Notes under the pieces: generated by a model | The model's database searches: none | What the model saw: only the letters and a program-made list of their open reading frames with translations | Told to the model about the DNA's origin: nothing | From: Notamacropus eugenii | Taxonomy: Eukaryota > Chordata > Mammalia > Diprotodontia > Macropodidae | Length of the DNA stretch: 64,000 nucleotides | Direction: 5' to 3' | NCBI RefSeq assembly: GCF_028372415.1 | Contig: NC_092878.1 | Location: forward strand, 68,403,830-68,467,829 | Program-made: the position numbers and the translations under genes | Part shown: positions 43,625 to 56,654 of the stretch, one piece after another | Numbering within the stretch: the first letter of the stretch is position 1 | Layout of the letters: every line of letters begins with the position of its first letter

Positions 43625-45879
43625 GAGTCCCAGTGATACCAGCTTTAAAAAATTAAAAAGAACTTCCATTTATTAATAAAGATATTTTTCATGTTTTCAT
43701 TAACTAATTTCCTGTTTCATTGACCCCACCCCTCAAATAATTAGTTTTCTTCCTTGATGCTTCTTCTATTCAGGTACTTATAGTTTCAAAAAAAATTGTG
43801 TTATAACCAGGTGACATTGAGTGCAATTTTATTCATGAAAATTCAAAGTTCTTAATGATGTACTTAGAAGACACCAGTGACTGACATCTTTCTTTATTCT
43901 AACCCTTCCTAAGTCTAAGCTTCCCAGACCTACTTGCCAAATCTTTTCACTTGGAAGTAGGATTCAGCCTTGCACAGTTACTCTAATTGTAGTCATTGAC
44001 TCTGGTGCAAATTAATTGGAATGAAATGCATATTCAAAGCTATCCATTTAACCCAGAAGGTAGCAGACAAGGGTGTTTAAAATAAAGCTTTAAGGCATAG
44101 CATGTGCTAATGTTAATGATCATTGTTGTAGAAAACAGGTGTTAGCCTACTCCCTTCTATCTCCTCCTGCCTCCCCCCTCTTCCCTTTCCATCTGTTTTC
44201 CTTTTTCTCCAGCATCTTATGTTCTTATGTTTGTGTTTTAGTCCCCTAGAGCAATTTAACAGTGTGTATGTGTATGTGTGTGTGTGTGTGTATGTAGGGT
44301 AAAGGGAGTATTCCAGAAACTGTTTTCAATCCCAAGCAATGGGAAATAGGGATAAGAAAAGTAGATTGAATCACATCCCAGCTGTTCCCCCTGCCTCTAG
44401 TAAAAATCTACCTCTCTGCTTGACAAAAGATAACGTTGCTTTTTGCACTTTAAACTAAAAGACATTTTCCACCATGAGGTTAAAGGGCCAGCCATTGCTT
44501 CATTGACACACTGATATCAGTTAGGGAAGTCTCTATAAGCATATGCTTCTATTATGTATTTTGTCCTTGAGTTCTTACTCATTAACACCTATCTCAAGAA
44601 ATTTTCAAGAAAAATGTATGTGTATTATTTTGGCATCTCAGGAAAGAAAAAAAATGCATTTCAAATAAACTGCTGATACGCACACAAGCACGAAACATAT
44701 GCACGTTTGTATATATATATATATATCCATGAGATATGTAGATATGTAGGTAACACATTTACACAAGGACATTTATATGATTTATCATTAAAGTATTAGA
44801 TTTAGATCAGATTTCTTTCTTTTTTGAAAAACAAGGCCAACTTAAAAATAATTTAAAAAAATTTCTCAGTTGGTTTAGTCATTGTATCAATGAGTATGTG
44901 TGGATATTGACGATAAATTGGATTTTTCATTGTTCACAGCCTAAAGGATTGTATGTGTCATACTATAAAAGAATTTGTTATGGTATCTTCACTTCCTTCA
45001 AAGATAGGAAGAAACCAACAAGTGGAATGCCCTCTCTAGATTATTTCCCCTCCCCAGCACTCAGATTGCTCAGGTTGAGTTTCCCAACAGTCTGTAACAT
45101 TTATTGGAATAACTCATAGGCCTTCACCAATATGCTTCCAATATGCCAGTAGACACAATTAGCTCAAAGGAAAGGCATTTGCTAAAATGATATAGTAAGA
45201 ACAATAGCTACAAAATATTTCCAATATAAACCTAGGGTTCACACTCCCACAAGAGCCTAAGAGTAGACAAAAACTTGAAGGAGCTAGGGAGTTAAACACA
45301 TACTTAGGGACTACATGTACATACTTCCAAGAACAGTGGTCTCTGATACCAATTTCCTCAGTTGTTGATTCCTCACCTCCTTCTCCTATGAGCCACAACT
45401 CTGTTGCTTAGATTGTTCTGTTGGATTTCTCAAATTTATTCCCCTTGCAAGAATAGTTTCTATATGTTACAAATAATGCTCCCTTGAATTAATGGTCTGC
45501 CGTCCTTTCTGCTGTTAAAGATCATGCTCCTTGATATTGATTTGGGATACCAGCAACTTATATATCTTAATTTGTATCTTTTGGAGAATGTGTTTTTGCC
45601 TCCTCAACTGAACTTCATCATCTCAGCCAGATCAGCTATTTGAACTTCTGAATGGGGTAACTGCTACAAGGTAAGTAGTCACATTATGAAATACAAAGGA
45701 TGATGAGGGTTGGGGAAAAGAGAGACATTCCTTTCCCCCTATTGCTCTTAGGTATATGAGAAGAAGTTACATCTACAAAACTTCCCACTTGTGGACAAAC
45801 TTGAACTTACTAACTCTTCAACTGCTATTTTGCTAAGGCTATTCAGGGAAATGTGTAATGATTTATTGGCCAAATATCA

Positions 45880-45885
<6 letters not shown>
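43625..45885. other. Non-coding sequence; short (TG)n and (TA)n
   Basis: (TG)n at about 44266-44292 and (TA)n near 44711-44727. Short frames at 44898-45398 have no recognisable protein content. Confidence 0.5.

Positions 45886-45891
<6 letters not shown>

Positions 45892-45942
<51 letters not shown>
45892..45942. repeat. (CT)n microsatellite
   Basis: Pure CT run of about 51 bp. Confidence 0.97.
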
Positions 45943-45944
<2 letters not shown>

Positions 45945-45945
<1 letters not shown>

Positions 45946-47215
45946 TCCATCAAGAACTTGTTCACACTTCAAAATTAAGATAATGAAGTAAGATATCCTT
46001 CCAATTCAACTAAGAAACGTCTAAATTCCATTAAGGCATGTTTACATGGGTTGCATTTTTCAGTTAATTTGGAATTATATTATTGATACCTTATCAAATG
46101 TGACTAATTTCTGGGCTTCCTGGGTAGGAGAATGGTTAGAAACCAATTTGACTATCTGAAGATCTTTAAAATAATCCTTATGAAATGAAAAATTGAATAG
46201 ATCTATGATTGCATGAAAACAAGGCTACCCATTCATTGGTATAGATAACAAATGCATGTTTTCTCATTGGTTGCAGGTTGTACCTATGTACTCCTATGGA
46301 TCTTTAGCTCATGTACTTGAAACCTCTCAGAATTTTTTTTTTAATTTCCTGAGTAATGTTAGGGTATGTTTTCAAGGTATGATCCATTCATCTCCTTTTC
46401 CAAACATGCATTTCCTCTGTTATGCTGCTTATGTTCCTTCAAGCATCTAGGTCATGATAGGAAATATGCTACATTTCTCCACTGACCCTTTGGTACTCTA
46501 ATTTAATTCTTTGGGATGTTAGTGTTCCAGAATTTGCAAACATACATCATGGGGAGAAAACAATTAAAACAAACAAACAAACAAACAAAATTGAGTGTTT
46601 CCCTAGACAAGGAGAACCTTGGAATCATTAAAAGTAAGAATATAGCATATTTTATATTTTTAATGATTAGAGTATCAGAAAAGAAATATCTACCTTTTCC
46701 CTTCCACAGCCATCCATCTTTTCCAATTCTCTTTCTAGCGTAAGACTGGGTTAGCCATAGGAGCAGGATCTGTAAACAATGATCCAATGTCTATTTTATT
46801 TTTGTTCAATTCAGCAAGCTCCTATGATTTCAATTTCCAAACATTTACATGGCTTCAAATTAGCATGGAATATAAGTTCTTTACTTACAGTTACTAAAAA
46901 CTATCCTACAAATTAATTAAATATTTTCAAGTAGCAATGAAATTCAGAGGACTGTGCAGGTAGAGAAAGTAAATGACATGATTTCTTTCTTCCAAAAGTT
47001 TGGTAGAAACAAACACAATGCACTTTAGAGAGATAAAAATAATCCTGTGTGACATCCAAGGTCATAGAAAGGATTTTGTATATAAAATATTTTGCCAAAC
47101 TTAATAAATTTAATAAATTTTAAGTATTTTGCTCTAGTTATTGTCAGGGAAGAGACAGTAGGAAGGGTATGTACATTTAGTATGCTTTGATACAGCAAGG
47201 ATTCATGATATAGGT
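45945..47215. other. Non-coding sequence, nothing recognised
   Basis: (AAAC)n at about 46569-46589. Short open frames on both strands without recognisable features. Confidence 0.5.
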
Positions 47216-47216
47216 A

Positions 47217-47226
47217 TAGATAGATC

Positions 47227-47299
<73 letters not shown>

Positions 47300-47503
47300 C
47301 GGATGGATGGATGGATGGATGGATGGATGGAAGGAAGGAAGGAAGAGAGAAAAAAGAAAGAAAGAAAGAAGAAAAGAAAGAAGGAAAAGAAGGAAGAAAA
47401 AAGAAAGAAAGAAAAAGAAAAAAAGAAATTGGAAGACAGATAGAAAGATAGGAAGATAGCTAGCTAGCTAGATAGATAGACAGATAGGAAGATAGATAGA
47501 TAT

Positions 47504-47584
<81 letters not shown>

Positions 47585-47591
47585 CAGATAG
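47217..47591. repeat. Compound GATA/GGAT/GAAA microsatellite, about 375 bp
   Basis: (GATA)n to about 47299, (GGAT)n to about 47330, a GGAA/GAAA purine tract to about 47427, a mixed GATA/GCTA part, then a long (GATA)n to 47591. The largest simple-repeat block here. Confidence 0.97.
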
Positions 47592-47594
47592 GAT

Positions 47595-48275
47595 TTTCAC
47601 CAACAATTTCGGAACCCTCTCTGACTTGAAATTAATTATATTAAAGAAATTCTATGACAAACAACATTTACCCAGTGATATACACCTCTGAAATTAATAG
47701 GCTGGTTTTCAGATGATATATTCAGTCATCAGTATTATATTCAATATTTGAGGCATTTGTAGCTTGGTAGGAAAAGTCAGTTATTTTCAATAGGTAATAT
47801 TCTTGAATCCCAGATTACATATGAAAAGAGATTGGAACAAGACTTTAGTGGGGGGTTGAATGGATATTGGATAGCTATTACTTGTTTTTGCTATGAAGGT
47901 ATCTCCTCTAAAATAATACTGAATGTAATTCATTTTTTTTCAGAAGAATGCATATGGTTCCTCAGGATCATTATTATGACTACAAATTGTGCTATTGAAC
48001 ACAAATGCTAGTTAATAGAGCATTCACATATACAAATATGTATGTGTATATGTATATTTCGGCATGTATGTTCATATACTTACATGTGAATTTATTATAT
48101 TATAATATAGTAAATTATTATGAATTTAAATATTTGCAAGATATTTGGACTGAGTATAAAAGGAATTTTCCTAGATTCACTTGAACCTAAGTTGAGAGTA
48201 ACTTTCACAAGACAATTCTTTTGCTAGAATCCTTTGGCATACCCGAATCTCTTTCTCTCTCTCCATATTTCATTC
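47595..48275. other. Non-coding sequence, nothing recognised
   Basis: AT-rich; no gene or repeat family recognised. Confidence 0.45.
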
Positions 48276-48277
48276 TC

Positions 48278-48400
48278 TATATATATATCCATTATATATC
48301 CACACACACATTTATCTATATATGCACATGTGTGTGCCTGCATATATATATGCATGTATATATGTGTACATATGTACTCACATATACGTATAAATAAAAA
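48278..48400. repeat. (TA)n/(TATG)n compound microsatellite
   Basis: Interrupted TA, CA and TATG units. Confidence 0.85.
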
Positions 48401-48404
48401 TAAA

Positions 48405-49735
48405 TGAATGAAAAGTAGTACTTCAGTGGTGATTCAGAGATAGAAATGATCATCAAGATAAACATATGGATTTCTGTGGGCATCCAAACCTTGAAGCTTG
48501 GCAATACAATCCATCTGTACATTGACAAAGATGATTTAAGGTTCATGAACCTTTCTGGAAGTAGTTCCAGTTCAGTATGGTATCTGTATGTCTGTTAAGG
48601 AAGAATGATTGGTAATTTGAGGGCATGTTTAGTTCCGTGGTTTGTCATAGTAAAGCTTTTGATCCACTCCCTGGTGCTTACATGCCCCAGGACAAACCAT
48701 CTGCAACACAGAAGTCAATAATTTCTACTATCACTTCTACCTTATTGGCTATAAAATGTTGCCCAGTGTGAAGGCTGCTTGCCAATTTTCCAAAGTTATT
48801 TGATGATGGTTAATGATGATGGTTTGATTACATAATCTCTTTTCAAAATTAGCAAGTATTTATTTTCTTTCCACCTATTTCCTCCATCCACTAAAAAGAA
48901 AGAAAGAAAAAAAAGAAACAACCACCCTCAATCAGATATTTTACAGTTCCCAAACCAAGTTAAAAGCTTTATAAGTTGTACCGTTCTTCTCCTCCCTCTC
49001 CAGTCAGTTCTAATTGTTTCAGAGGTACAGCATGATTAAAACCAGCCATTAGGATGACTCTTCATTTACTTGCCATATATTTTTCAAATTACATCAAATC
49101 TATCATTACCATCTCAATGTCTTGGATCTAAGGTCAGTGGTAGGGTAGGTTAACATTTTGTTTTAAATTCAGTATTCATTCCTGGATCTTCCCTAAAAGC
49201 AGTGAGTGAGAGTGAGAAAGGCCAGGTCCCATTGACTGAAGTTGTAACATTCACTCTTGGACTGAAGTCATCAGAAGGAGTTTGTTGTCAGTTAGAGTGA
49301 AATTGGCAAGGAGACTGTTGCCACTCAGTGCACTCTAGGAAGTCCAACTACAGCCATGGGAAAACAGGATCATTTCCAAGGATCACAGGCTTTGAATTAG
49401 GAGAACCCAAAGAAAAACATTTAGTGGTGTGAAAGTTATGAACTGAAGTGGCTCCAGCTGCCACATTTGGATGGTGTAAGTCAATCTGATTAGTGCAATC
49501 GTTTCACACAGAAATAGCTTTTGTTCATGCTAACAAATGCACAATCTCTTGGCTTTCCTAATATCCTTCTCTTCTTTACCAATTGTGTAAAAAGCCAAAT
49601 AGAGTCTGGAAAAACATGATGGGTAACAAATGCCCGGATAACATTCACCTTTAAAGCAAGATTAAAGATACTAATTTTAAGACAAATTCCTTTTGAAAAC
49701 AATTTGTTATTGTGTATTTGACCTTACATATTAGT
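48405..49735. other. Non-coding sequence, nothing recognised
   Basis: Complex, single-copy-like sequence with no convincing exon or repeat. Confidence 0.4.
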
Positions 49736-49739
49736 CTTT

Positions 49740-49890
49740 CCAATACATACATACACACATGCATGCACACATATATGTATATACACATACATACATATAT
49801 GTGTGCACATATACACACATAAATATATACGTATATGTGTATATACACATATATACACATACATATATAAATATATACACATATGTATAT
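49740..49890. repeat. (CATA)n compound microsatellite
   Basis: Interrupted CATA, TATG and CA units. Confidence 0.9.
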
Positions 49891-49894
49891 CTTA

Positions 49895-51250
49895 TATGAG
49901 AATATGCAATTCCTAAGGGCCAGAGACTGAATGATAGAATTTCCAGCTAAAAAGAAAGAAAAAAATTAAAAGGTTTAATGATCCAAGCAACTTAACCTCT
50001 GAATCCCTTTTCAAACTTACCCTCACCTCTACCCTCCTCCATCTCTGATCAGCTCCTTCCTTCTTCTCGTTGTCTACTTATGCTTGACAGCATAAATTAA
50101 AGAGAGAACAATTTTCATCCAAAAGCAACACTCCACACTGAAGCCACTTCAACACCTTCCAGTTTCACCTTTTCAAGCTGAAAGGTTTCATAAATGGTGA
50201 TTAATACAAATAATAAAGAACCTATTCATAAAACAGTATTCCTTATGCACCGGGGCAACATTTGCTTAAGCATTTTTCTTTTTCCTTGGAGCAGAACCAT
50301 GGGGAATGCTTGACTTCACAGAAATTTCACCTATTTACACAGGTGTGTACCAGAGAAACATTTTTATACACATTTCACTTTTTTTATAAACATAAAGAAG
50401 CTCAATATGGGTGAAAATCCTGGAGAGTAAATCTTTCCATCTTCTAAAATTGTAATGCAGAAGCATCTGCATCAATTTCCCCAGGACTGAGCCCTTTGGT
50501 CATGAAATGAAATTCAGATGATCCTAATCACTCTAAAGGGAAGAATTCAGTGCTCTTGGGTTTTTTCGCTTGAAGACTATGACTGAGATGATTAGAGAAT
50601 TTTATATAGGTGGCTACTTAAAGATATTAATGATCTCTGGCAACATCAATGTTGAGGTTACATTCAAACTCAAAATTCCAAGGGAAAAGTTATAGTTTGT
50701 TCATTATGCTTTTTGAATTTTATTTACAGATCTCTTCAACGGTTCTTAAGATGCAAATATAAGGGCACTATATGTTTCTTTTTCTGCTCTATCTACATTC
50801 TGATGACACAACATGTTCAACATTTAAATGATATAGTAGAAAAAGTTATAGGATATGACTATATAAGATTTAACCCTGATGCCAGCCAGCAAGGAGGAGA
50901 TGTATTTAACATGTCTCTACTATAATAGAAGCCTGTCTTTGGCTAACTTTCATGAGATAATCCATTTTCTCCCTCAAGTCCAACACTGTTTTTTTGAACT
51001 ATAATTTCCATGACTTTGTGCTGATTTTAGGCTTCAGCTAAAAACTGTATTTCATGCCTTCTGTCTTGGCCTTGTTTTTCATTACTCATCAGCCTCTGGC
51101 TTTAATCAGTATGGTTTTCAATTCACTTTCTCATAGCACAACTTGGATCGTAGCCTTCTTTCTTCAGAAGGGATCTTTCTCTTAGGCTCTGCTATTTTTC
51201 ACTTATTCTCCAAGATATATTCATATGCTCCCTAAGATTTGGGGATTTGA
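49895..51250. other. Non-coding sequence, nothing recognised
   Basis: Complex sequence, fewer simple repeats than neighbours; a 70-codon frame at 50713 has no recognisable features. Confidence 0.4.
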
Positions 51251-51254
51251 CAAT

Positions 51255-51360
51255 GTGTCAAAGTTCTTCTACTTAATAGCTATGAAATCTTGAATAAATG
51301 TTTTATGTCTTTTATGAGTCTCAGTTTCCTCACATATAAAATCAGGGTAATATTTTCACT
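51255..51360 (+). mobile_element. MIR-class SINE core
   Basis: taatagctatgaaatcttga, gtctcagtttcctcacatat, aaaatcagggtaatatt: MIR core in forward order. Confidence 0.65.
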
Positions 51361-51419
51361 AAGTATTTCAGATGTTTGATTTTGAGACTGAGATGAAATT
51401 ATAGAAATTGAGACTCTAA

Positions 51420-51590
51420 GACTGAAAGAGATCTCAAAAAAGGATCTCTAGTCTATCCCTATACATATGAGGAAACTGAGACCCAAGGAGGTTAATTGAC
51501 TTGCCTATGCTATATACCTAGGGGTAGGATTTGACGCCAGAGCCAATGAGATCTCTTTAGCTAGTATGACACTCCTTGTTTAATGTCCTT
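51420..51590 (-). mobile_element. CORE-SINE fragment, minus strand
   Basis: atgaggaaactgagacccaa, ggttaattgacttgcctatg, tctctttagctagtatgac: reversed MIR/MAR-like. Confidence 0.6.
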
Positions 51591-51639
51591 TGGCCTTACT
51601 CTTTTCCTCCTCATTTCCCTACAATATTAATGCTCAGAA

Positions 51640-51900
51640 TATTAATAACAACAACTATAACATGACATGACACTTGTGCTTTTTCAGATTTCCAAAGGAC
51701 TTTGAATGTTTTGTTAGATACTCAGTTCAGTCCAGCCCTATATTATCACAAACCAAAGTTATAACTATCACTATTTTACAAGTGAGAAAACTGAGGCTGG
51801 AAGACCTTAAGCACTATGATCATAGACACAAAAGTAGTATTTGGAAGAGATGGGACTCAAATCCACATTCAAGTCAAGGAATTTGTCATTGTACAATGTT
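51640..51900 (-). mobile_element. MIR-class SINE, minus strand
   Basis: tttccaaaggactttgaatg, actattttacaagtgagaaa, actgaggctggaagacctta, ggactcaaatccacattcaa: reversed MIR. Confidence 0.65.
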
Positions 51901-51904
51901 GACG

Positions 51905-52195
51905 TTAGGGGTACAATCTCACTAGTAAAACAATAGGGACTGGACCTGTAATTTAACTGGTACATGGGACTCCCATTTATAGAAACCCCCCATTCTCACC
52001 TTAGCAATGAAAACTGGCACTTTTGTTGCACTTTAAATAGCCTTAAAGAGTTGATTACTGAGAGGTGTAACGTTCTCCGGGTCTCTCAGCTAGTATTTGT
52101 TAAAGGTGAGACTTCACTTAGGTTCTCATGGTTTTCAGACTTGCTCTTAATCTTTTATATCATACTATATATCTAATAAATTGAAAAGCATAGTA
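51905..52195. other. Non-coding sequence, nothing recognised
   Basis: Nothing recognised. Confidence 0.4.
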
Positions 52196-52202
52196 TTAAT
52201 CC

Positions 52203-52256
52203 AATTCATCATCATCATCACCATCACCTTCATCATCATCAACATCATCACCATCA
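52203..52256. repeat. (ATC)n trinucleotide repeat
   Basis: Interrupted ATC/ACC units. Confidence 0.9.
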
Positions 52257-52259
52257 GTG

Positions 52260-53190
52260 AAAAATTAACTGTTTTTTTTTCCACTGCACATTGTAATAAT
52301 TGTAAGTGAGTTTCTTCATGAAGCTGACTAAACATTTCATGCCATGGACCTTTATATAGCCTGTAATCCTCCACAATTCATATTGGAAAGCTAGCCTAAT
52401 ATCCTTTCCAAAAATCTAATAACATAGAAGGAAAAAGAACAAGAGATTAACTAACCAAATGATCAAAAGCCTTTTGTCTCTATCGAGGTATTACTTAAAG
52501 GAGGGAGGCCAAGTATTTTACTTGTCAAATTCTCATTAATTCAAAAGAATTAGGGCATGTTAAAAAGATGAATTTATACAGAACCCAAAAAGGTGCAGCG
52601 GATTAAAAAATAAGAGCATCATATTCCCTTTTAGGAGTTAGTGAAATTTTTACAACCATAAAACAAAGACTGTCTCATTTTTAAACTAATAGTTCATTCT
52701 TTAGGTAGGTCTGTTTTGCTAGATTTTCAGCAATTATTTTTTTGTTTTTTTTGTAGAAATCCCTTTTACCACCTGTTCTCTCTGTGCTCTAGGCTCTTTC
52801 GTCTTTGAACACAGAAGAATGTCTGTGCCAATTATATGCCATAGCACATGGTCTTTATTCTCTAAGGTAGAGGCCTTAGAGAGTGTGGTTTTCATTTAAT
52901 TTAACTCTAATTTCAAAGTAGATCAGAAGAATGCTAAACCTTTATTCCAGGTACAGATTCAGGTCTTGAATATTTCTTCTTTTTTAAAAATTTACTCCTA
53001 TACTTTGTCCTTTTACCAACAGTAGATAACATAGGTAAGGAAAGATATATTACCCTTCTGCTCTCTTCCACAGAGTATACACAGCACTTCAGGAGTGGAG
53101 TAGATAATTTTCAGTTACATAGTTTGTTACAATTATGCCATCATTGGGATAGGAGTGAGCATTTTTTTAATCCAATACCTACTGAGCAAC
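52260..53190. other. Non-coding sequence, nothing recognised
   Basis: AT-rich; nothing recognised. Confidence 0.4.
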
Positions 53191-53194
53191 AATG

Positions 53195-53300
53195 AGTATA
53201 GATATATATGTATATATATACACATATATGTATACATGTACATATGTATATATACACATACATATACATATATGCATTATATAGATATACAATATATATG

Positions 53301-53332
<32 letters not shown>
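53195..53332. repeat. (TATG/CATA)n then (TG)n microsatellite
   Basis: Interrupted TA-rich units ending in a (TG)n run. Confidence 0.93.
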
Positions 53333-53333
<1 letters not shown>

Positions 53334-53404
53334 AAGTTGTTTTAAAATGCACATCAGACTTTACTGAGTAGAAAATTTCCAGACTATGTCTATCATTTGG
53401 TCAA

Positions 53405-53680
53405 TCAATAAACATTTAATATGTGTCTACTATGTGTCATCTATTTTGCTAAGCTGTAGGGATACAAATCCTAAATAAAAAGATAACTCTTTTCCTCAAG
53501 AAGCTTTCAGTATAATGGAAGAAGGCAACACATAAAAGAAAACTGAAAAGGAAGAGTGGGTAGGAAAAGAAGGGAAGATATTCCAGGGCATGATCAAAAA
53601 ACTCAGAGGAGTGCAGCCAGGTAGGAAATGGCGAGTTGAATGGATTGGGCACTCTTCTTAGAGGGATGTTTAGTAGGAGC
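53405..53680 (-). mobile_element. L2 3' region, minus strand (probable)
   Basis: gtgtctactatgtgtcatct, gctaagctgtagggatacaa and ttcctcaagaagctttcagt begin a reversed L2; gaagatattccagggcatga continues it. Confidence 0.6.
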
Positions 53681-53884
53681 TCCCTACTCTGTCTTCCAGA
53701 GAGATCCCAGAGAGAGAGGGTGCCAATGAGTTATGAGTCTCAAATTTTATGAGATCTTGCAGGATGATAAAATTGCTGGTGATATGATGAAGAAATCTAA
53801 AGAAATGAAGCCAGGTGGGAAAACACAAAACCATAGAATTCAACAATAATTTGCTACTTTTATGTTTAATATCCTCCATGAAGA

Positions 53885-54310
53885 GGTTTAATCAATTTAT
53901 TTGAGCAAATGTTTGTTAAATGCCAAATATGTATTAGATACTGTACTATGCCCCAGATATAGAGAAAAAAATAAAACTGATTGTTTAAAAGAAAATTATG
54001 AGATACTGAAGGGATACAGCTGGTACATGGATAACTAATTTTGTAATATTGGATATTTTCAAAGCATAATACTAACTGGGTGTTTCTTGGAAGTTATGTA
54101 GGAGATAGAATCTGAGTTGTGTTTTGAAGGAAATGAAGGCTTTTATGAAATAGAAGTAAGAAGTGGAGGTAGATCATGGAAGAGTTCTTATTCAAAATAA
54201 TGAAAGTAGGAGATGAAATCACAAGTATATCAAACAGTTCTTTAAAAATTTGACTAAAATGTAGAGTACTTAGAGGGGGTAAATAAAGGATATATTGCAG
54301 CTCCTTCATC
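53885..54310 (-). mobile_element. L2-like fragment, minus strand (tentative)
   Basis: caaatgtttgttaaatgcca, gtattagatactgtactatg and gttgtgttttgaaggaaatg fit a reversed L2, heavily mutated. Confidence 0.45.
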
Positions 54311-54629
54311 TTGCTAGTTCGAAAATTAAAAAAAAAACTATACTTTTATCAGCACAGATTATGATTTCACCAGCATTTCATCAGGAACCTTTCTATGATT
54401 TGATTTGACTAAATTTTTTTTTTTGCTTAGTGGGTAATATTCTGACAATGATATTTGCATTTGAGATACTTTTAATGCTAAAAAGACTGCCACAAGTCTG
54501 TGTTGTCAGGTTCATGCTTTAAGTTCTTCTAGCTTTATAGATATCCTCCAAGGACATAGCTTCCAAGGTTCATACTCTCCTTTATGACACAATGAGGTAC
54601 TTCAGCAGAATTTTAGGGTAATAAATAAT

Positions 54630-54815
54630 ATGCAGTCAGACTTCTGGACTGGATATAGGAAGACCTGGTTTTGAATCCCTCTTCACAACAATATTGACTG
54701 TGTGACCCTGGACAAGTCTTTTAACTTTTCTTAGCCTCAGTTTCATATGTAAAATGAGAGGGTTGGATTCAATGATATCAGAAATCCCTTCCAGTTCTAA
54801 ATCTAGGTAATAAAA
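54630..54815 (+). mobile_element. MIR3-like SINE with an L3/CR1-type tail
   Basis: The front is a CORE-SINE: ctggttttgaatccctcttc, actgtgtgaccctggacaag, tagcctcagtttcatatgta. The end, gagggttggattcaatgata then cccttccagttctaaatcta, resembles the CR1/L3 terminus seen at 35690 and 10660. Confidence 0.7.
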
Positions 54816-54829
54816 TGAACAAAACACCA

Positions 54830-55055
54830 TGCCTAGAATTGGTAGGAACCAAGTTGAAATGCAACCTTAGACATTTACTAGCTGTATGAACTCAAGTCCT
54901 TTTCTGACTTGGATTTTTCATCTGTAAAATGAAGATAATAATAGCATCCACCTTCTAGGATTGTTGTGTGAATAAAATGAGATAATATTTGAAAAATTCA
55001 AACCTTAAAGTGTTAGATAAATACTAAATATTATTGTCATTATTAATCATACAAC
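54830..55055 (+). mobile_element. MIR/MAR-class CORE-SINE
   Basis: acatttactagctgtatgaa, catctgtaaaatgaagataa, ctaggattgttgtgtgaata, aaagtgttagataaatacta in forward order. Confidence 0.75.
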
Positions 55056-55149
55056 CCTCAATCTTGTTCTACGTACAATCTTCTATCCATTATGCCCTAT
55101 CATCAAACAGATAAATCTAAATCATATCAGTTAAGATAGAAAAGAAGAT

Positions 55150-55310
55150 TCCTGTGGTGAGAAGAGTCTTAAATCAAGACTTCTGAAATTGAATCCCAAT
55201 TCTGCCACTGACTAGCTACTGAGGACATGGCACATCACTTCATATTTGTCTGTTTCCTTATTTGTTTGACAAGAGATAATGATATTTATCACAGGTTTAT
55301 CATAAAGAAA
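55150..55310 (+). mobile_element. MIR-class SINE
   Basis: aattgaatcccaattctgcc, actgactagctactgaggac, ttatttgtttgacaag: degraded MIR, forward. Confidence 0.65.
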
Positions 55311-56354
55311 TTTCAGGTCTAAATTATTTAATCAAATAATATGTAAATTTAGCAAGAGTTGTGTTCATTTTATTTCCTTCTGTTTCACCATTCCTAGACA
55401 GAGCTGGGTGAATTGCCCTACCCCCTTCTCACTACCCCTACATTCTTCATAAAATGACCAATTAAAGGCTTCTTTCCAATTCTTTGGAGAAGTGTTGGAT
55501 TTTCATGTGGTATGGAATTGAGAGTTGAATTTAACTCCTTAACTAAATTTAATATTTATTTTTTTTTAAATTTATTCTTTTTCACTTTTTCAACATTCAC
55601 TTCCAAAAATTTTGAATTTCAAATTTTCTCCCTTTCTGCCCCCTCCCACCCAACCTCAGGACAGCATGTATTCTGATTGCCTGTTCATTCTGCCCTCCCT
55701 TCTATAATCCTTTCCCCATCCCCTTTCCTTCTATTTTCCAGCAGGGTGAGATAGATTTCTATACGCCATTGCCTATATATCTTATTTCCTAGTTGCAAAA
55801 CAATTTTAACACACATTTTTTAAGTTTTGAGTTCCACATTCTCTCCCCCCACCATCCACCCTCAGGAAGAAGGAAAGCAATTCTATATAGGTTATACATG
55901 TGTAGTCATGCAAAACACTTACATAACAGTCATATTGTGAAAGACTAACTACATATTCCTCTATCCTGTCCCATCCTCTATTTATTCTATTCTCTCCTTT
56001 GATCTGTCCCTCTACCAATGGGTTTGCTTCTGATTACCCCTTCCCCCAAGGTGCCATCTCTCTCATTATCCCCCCTTCTCTTATCCCCTTCTTCCCTTGC
56101 TTTCCTGTACAGGAAGATAAGCTATCATACCCAATGTATGTGTTATTCCCTCCTGAAACCAAATCCAATGAAAGGAAGGTTCCCTTATTCCCTCTCATCT
56201 TTCCCTTCTTCCCCTCCATTGTAAAAACTTTTTCTTGCCTCTTTTATGTGAGATGATTTAATACATTCTACCTCTCTATTTCCCTCTCTCTCATTTCTCT
56301 CACCACACAATTTTCTTTTTCAGAGTCTTCTTCATATTCAACATACTCTGTGCT

Positions 56355-56521
56355 GTCTCTGTCTCTCTTTCTCTGTCTCTTTCTATATGCATATGCATAC
56401 ACATACATACATATATACACACATACACACTTATATATGTACATATATACACACATATTCATCTATCTATATACATACATAAACATACACACATGTACAT
56501 ACACACACAAACACATATATT
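56355..56521. repeat. (CT)n/(CATA)n array in the HAL1 3' UTR
   Basis: CT-rich then CATA/CACA units between HAL1 blocks; the right-hand block ccttcaactatcctaatgat is the reverse of the block that precedes (GATA)n at 26121. Confidence 0.93.
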
Positions 56522-56654
56522 CCCTTCAACTATCCTAATGATAAGAAAAGTCTCATGAGTTACAAATATCATCCTTCCATGTCAAAGTGTAAACATTTCA
56601 ACTTTAATAACTCCCTTATGGTTTCTGTTTCCTGTTTACCTTTTCATGCTTCTC

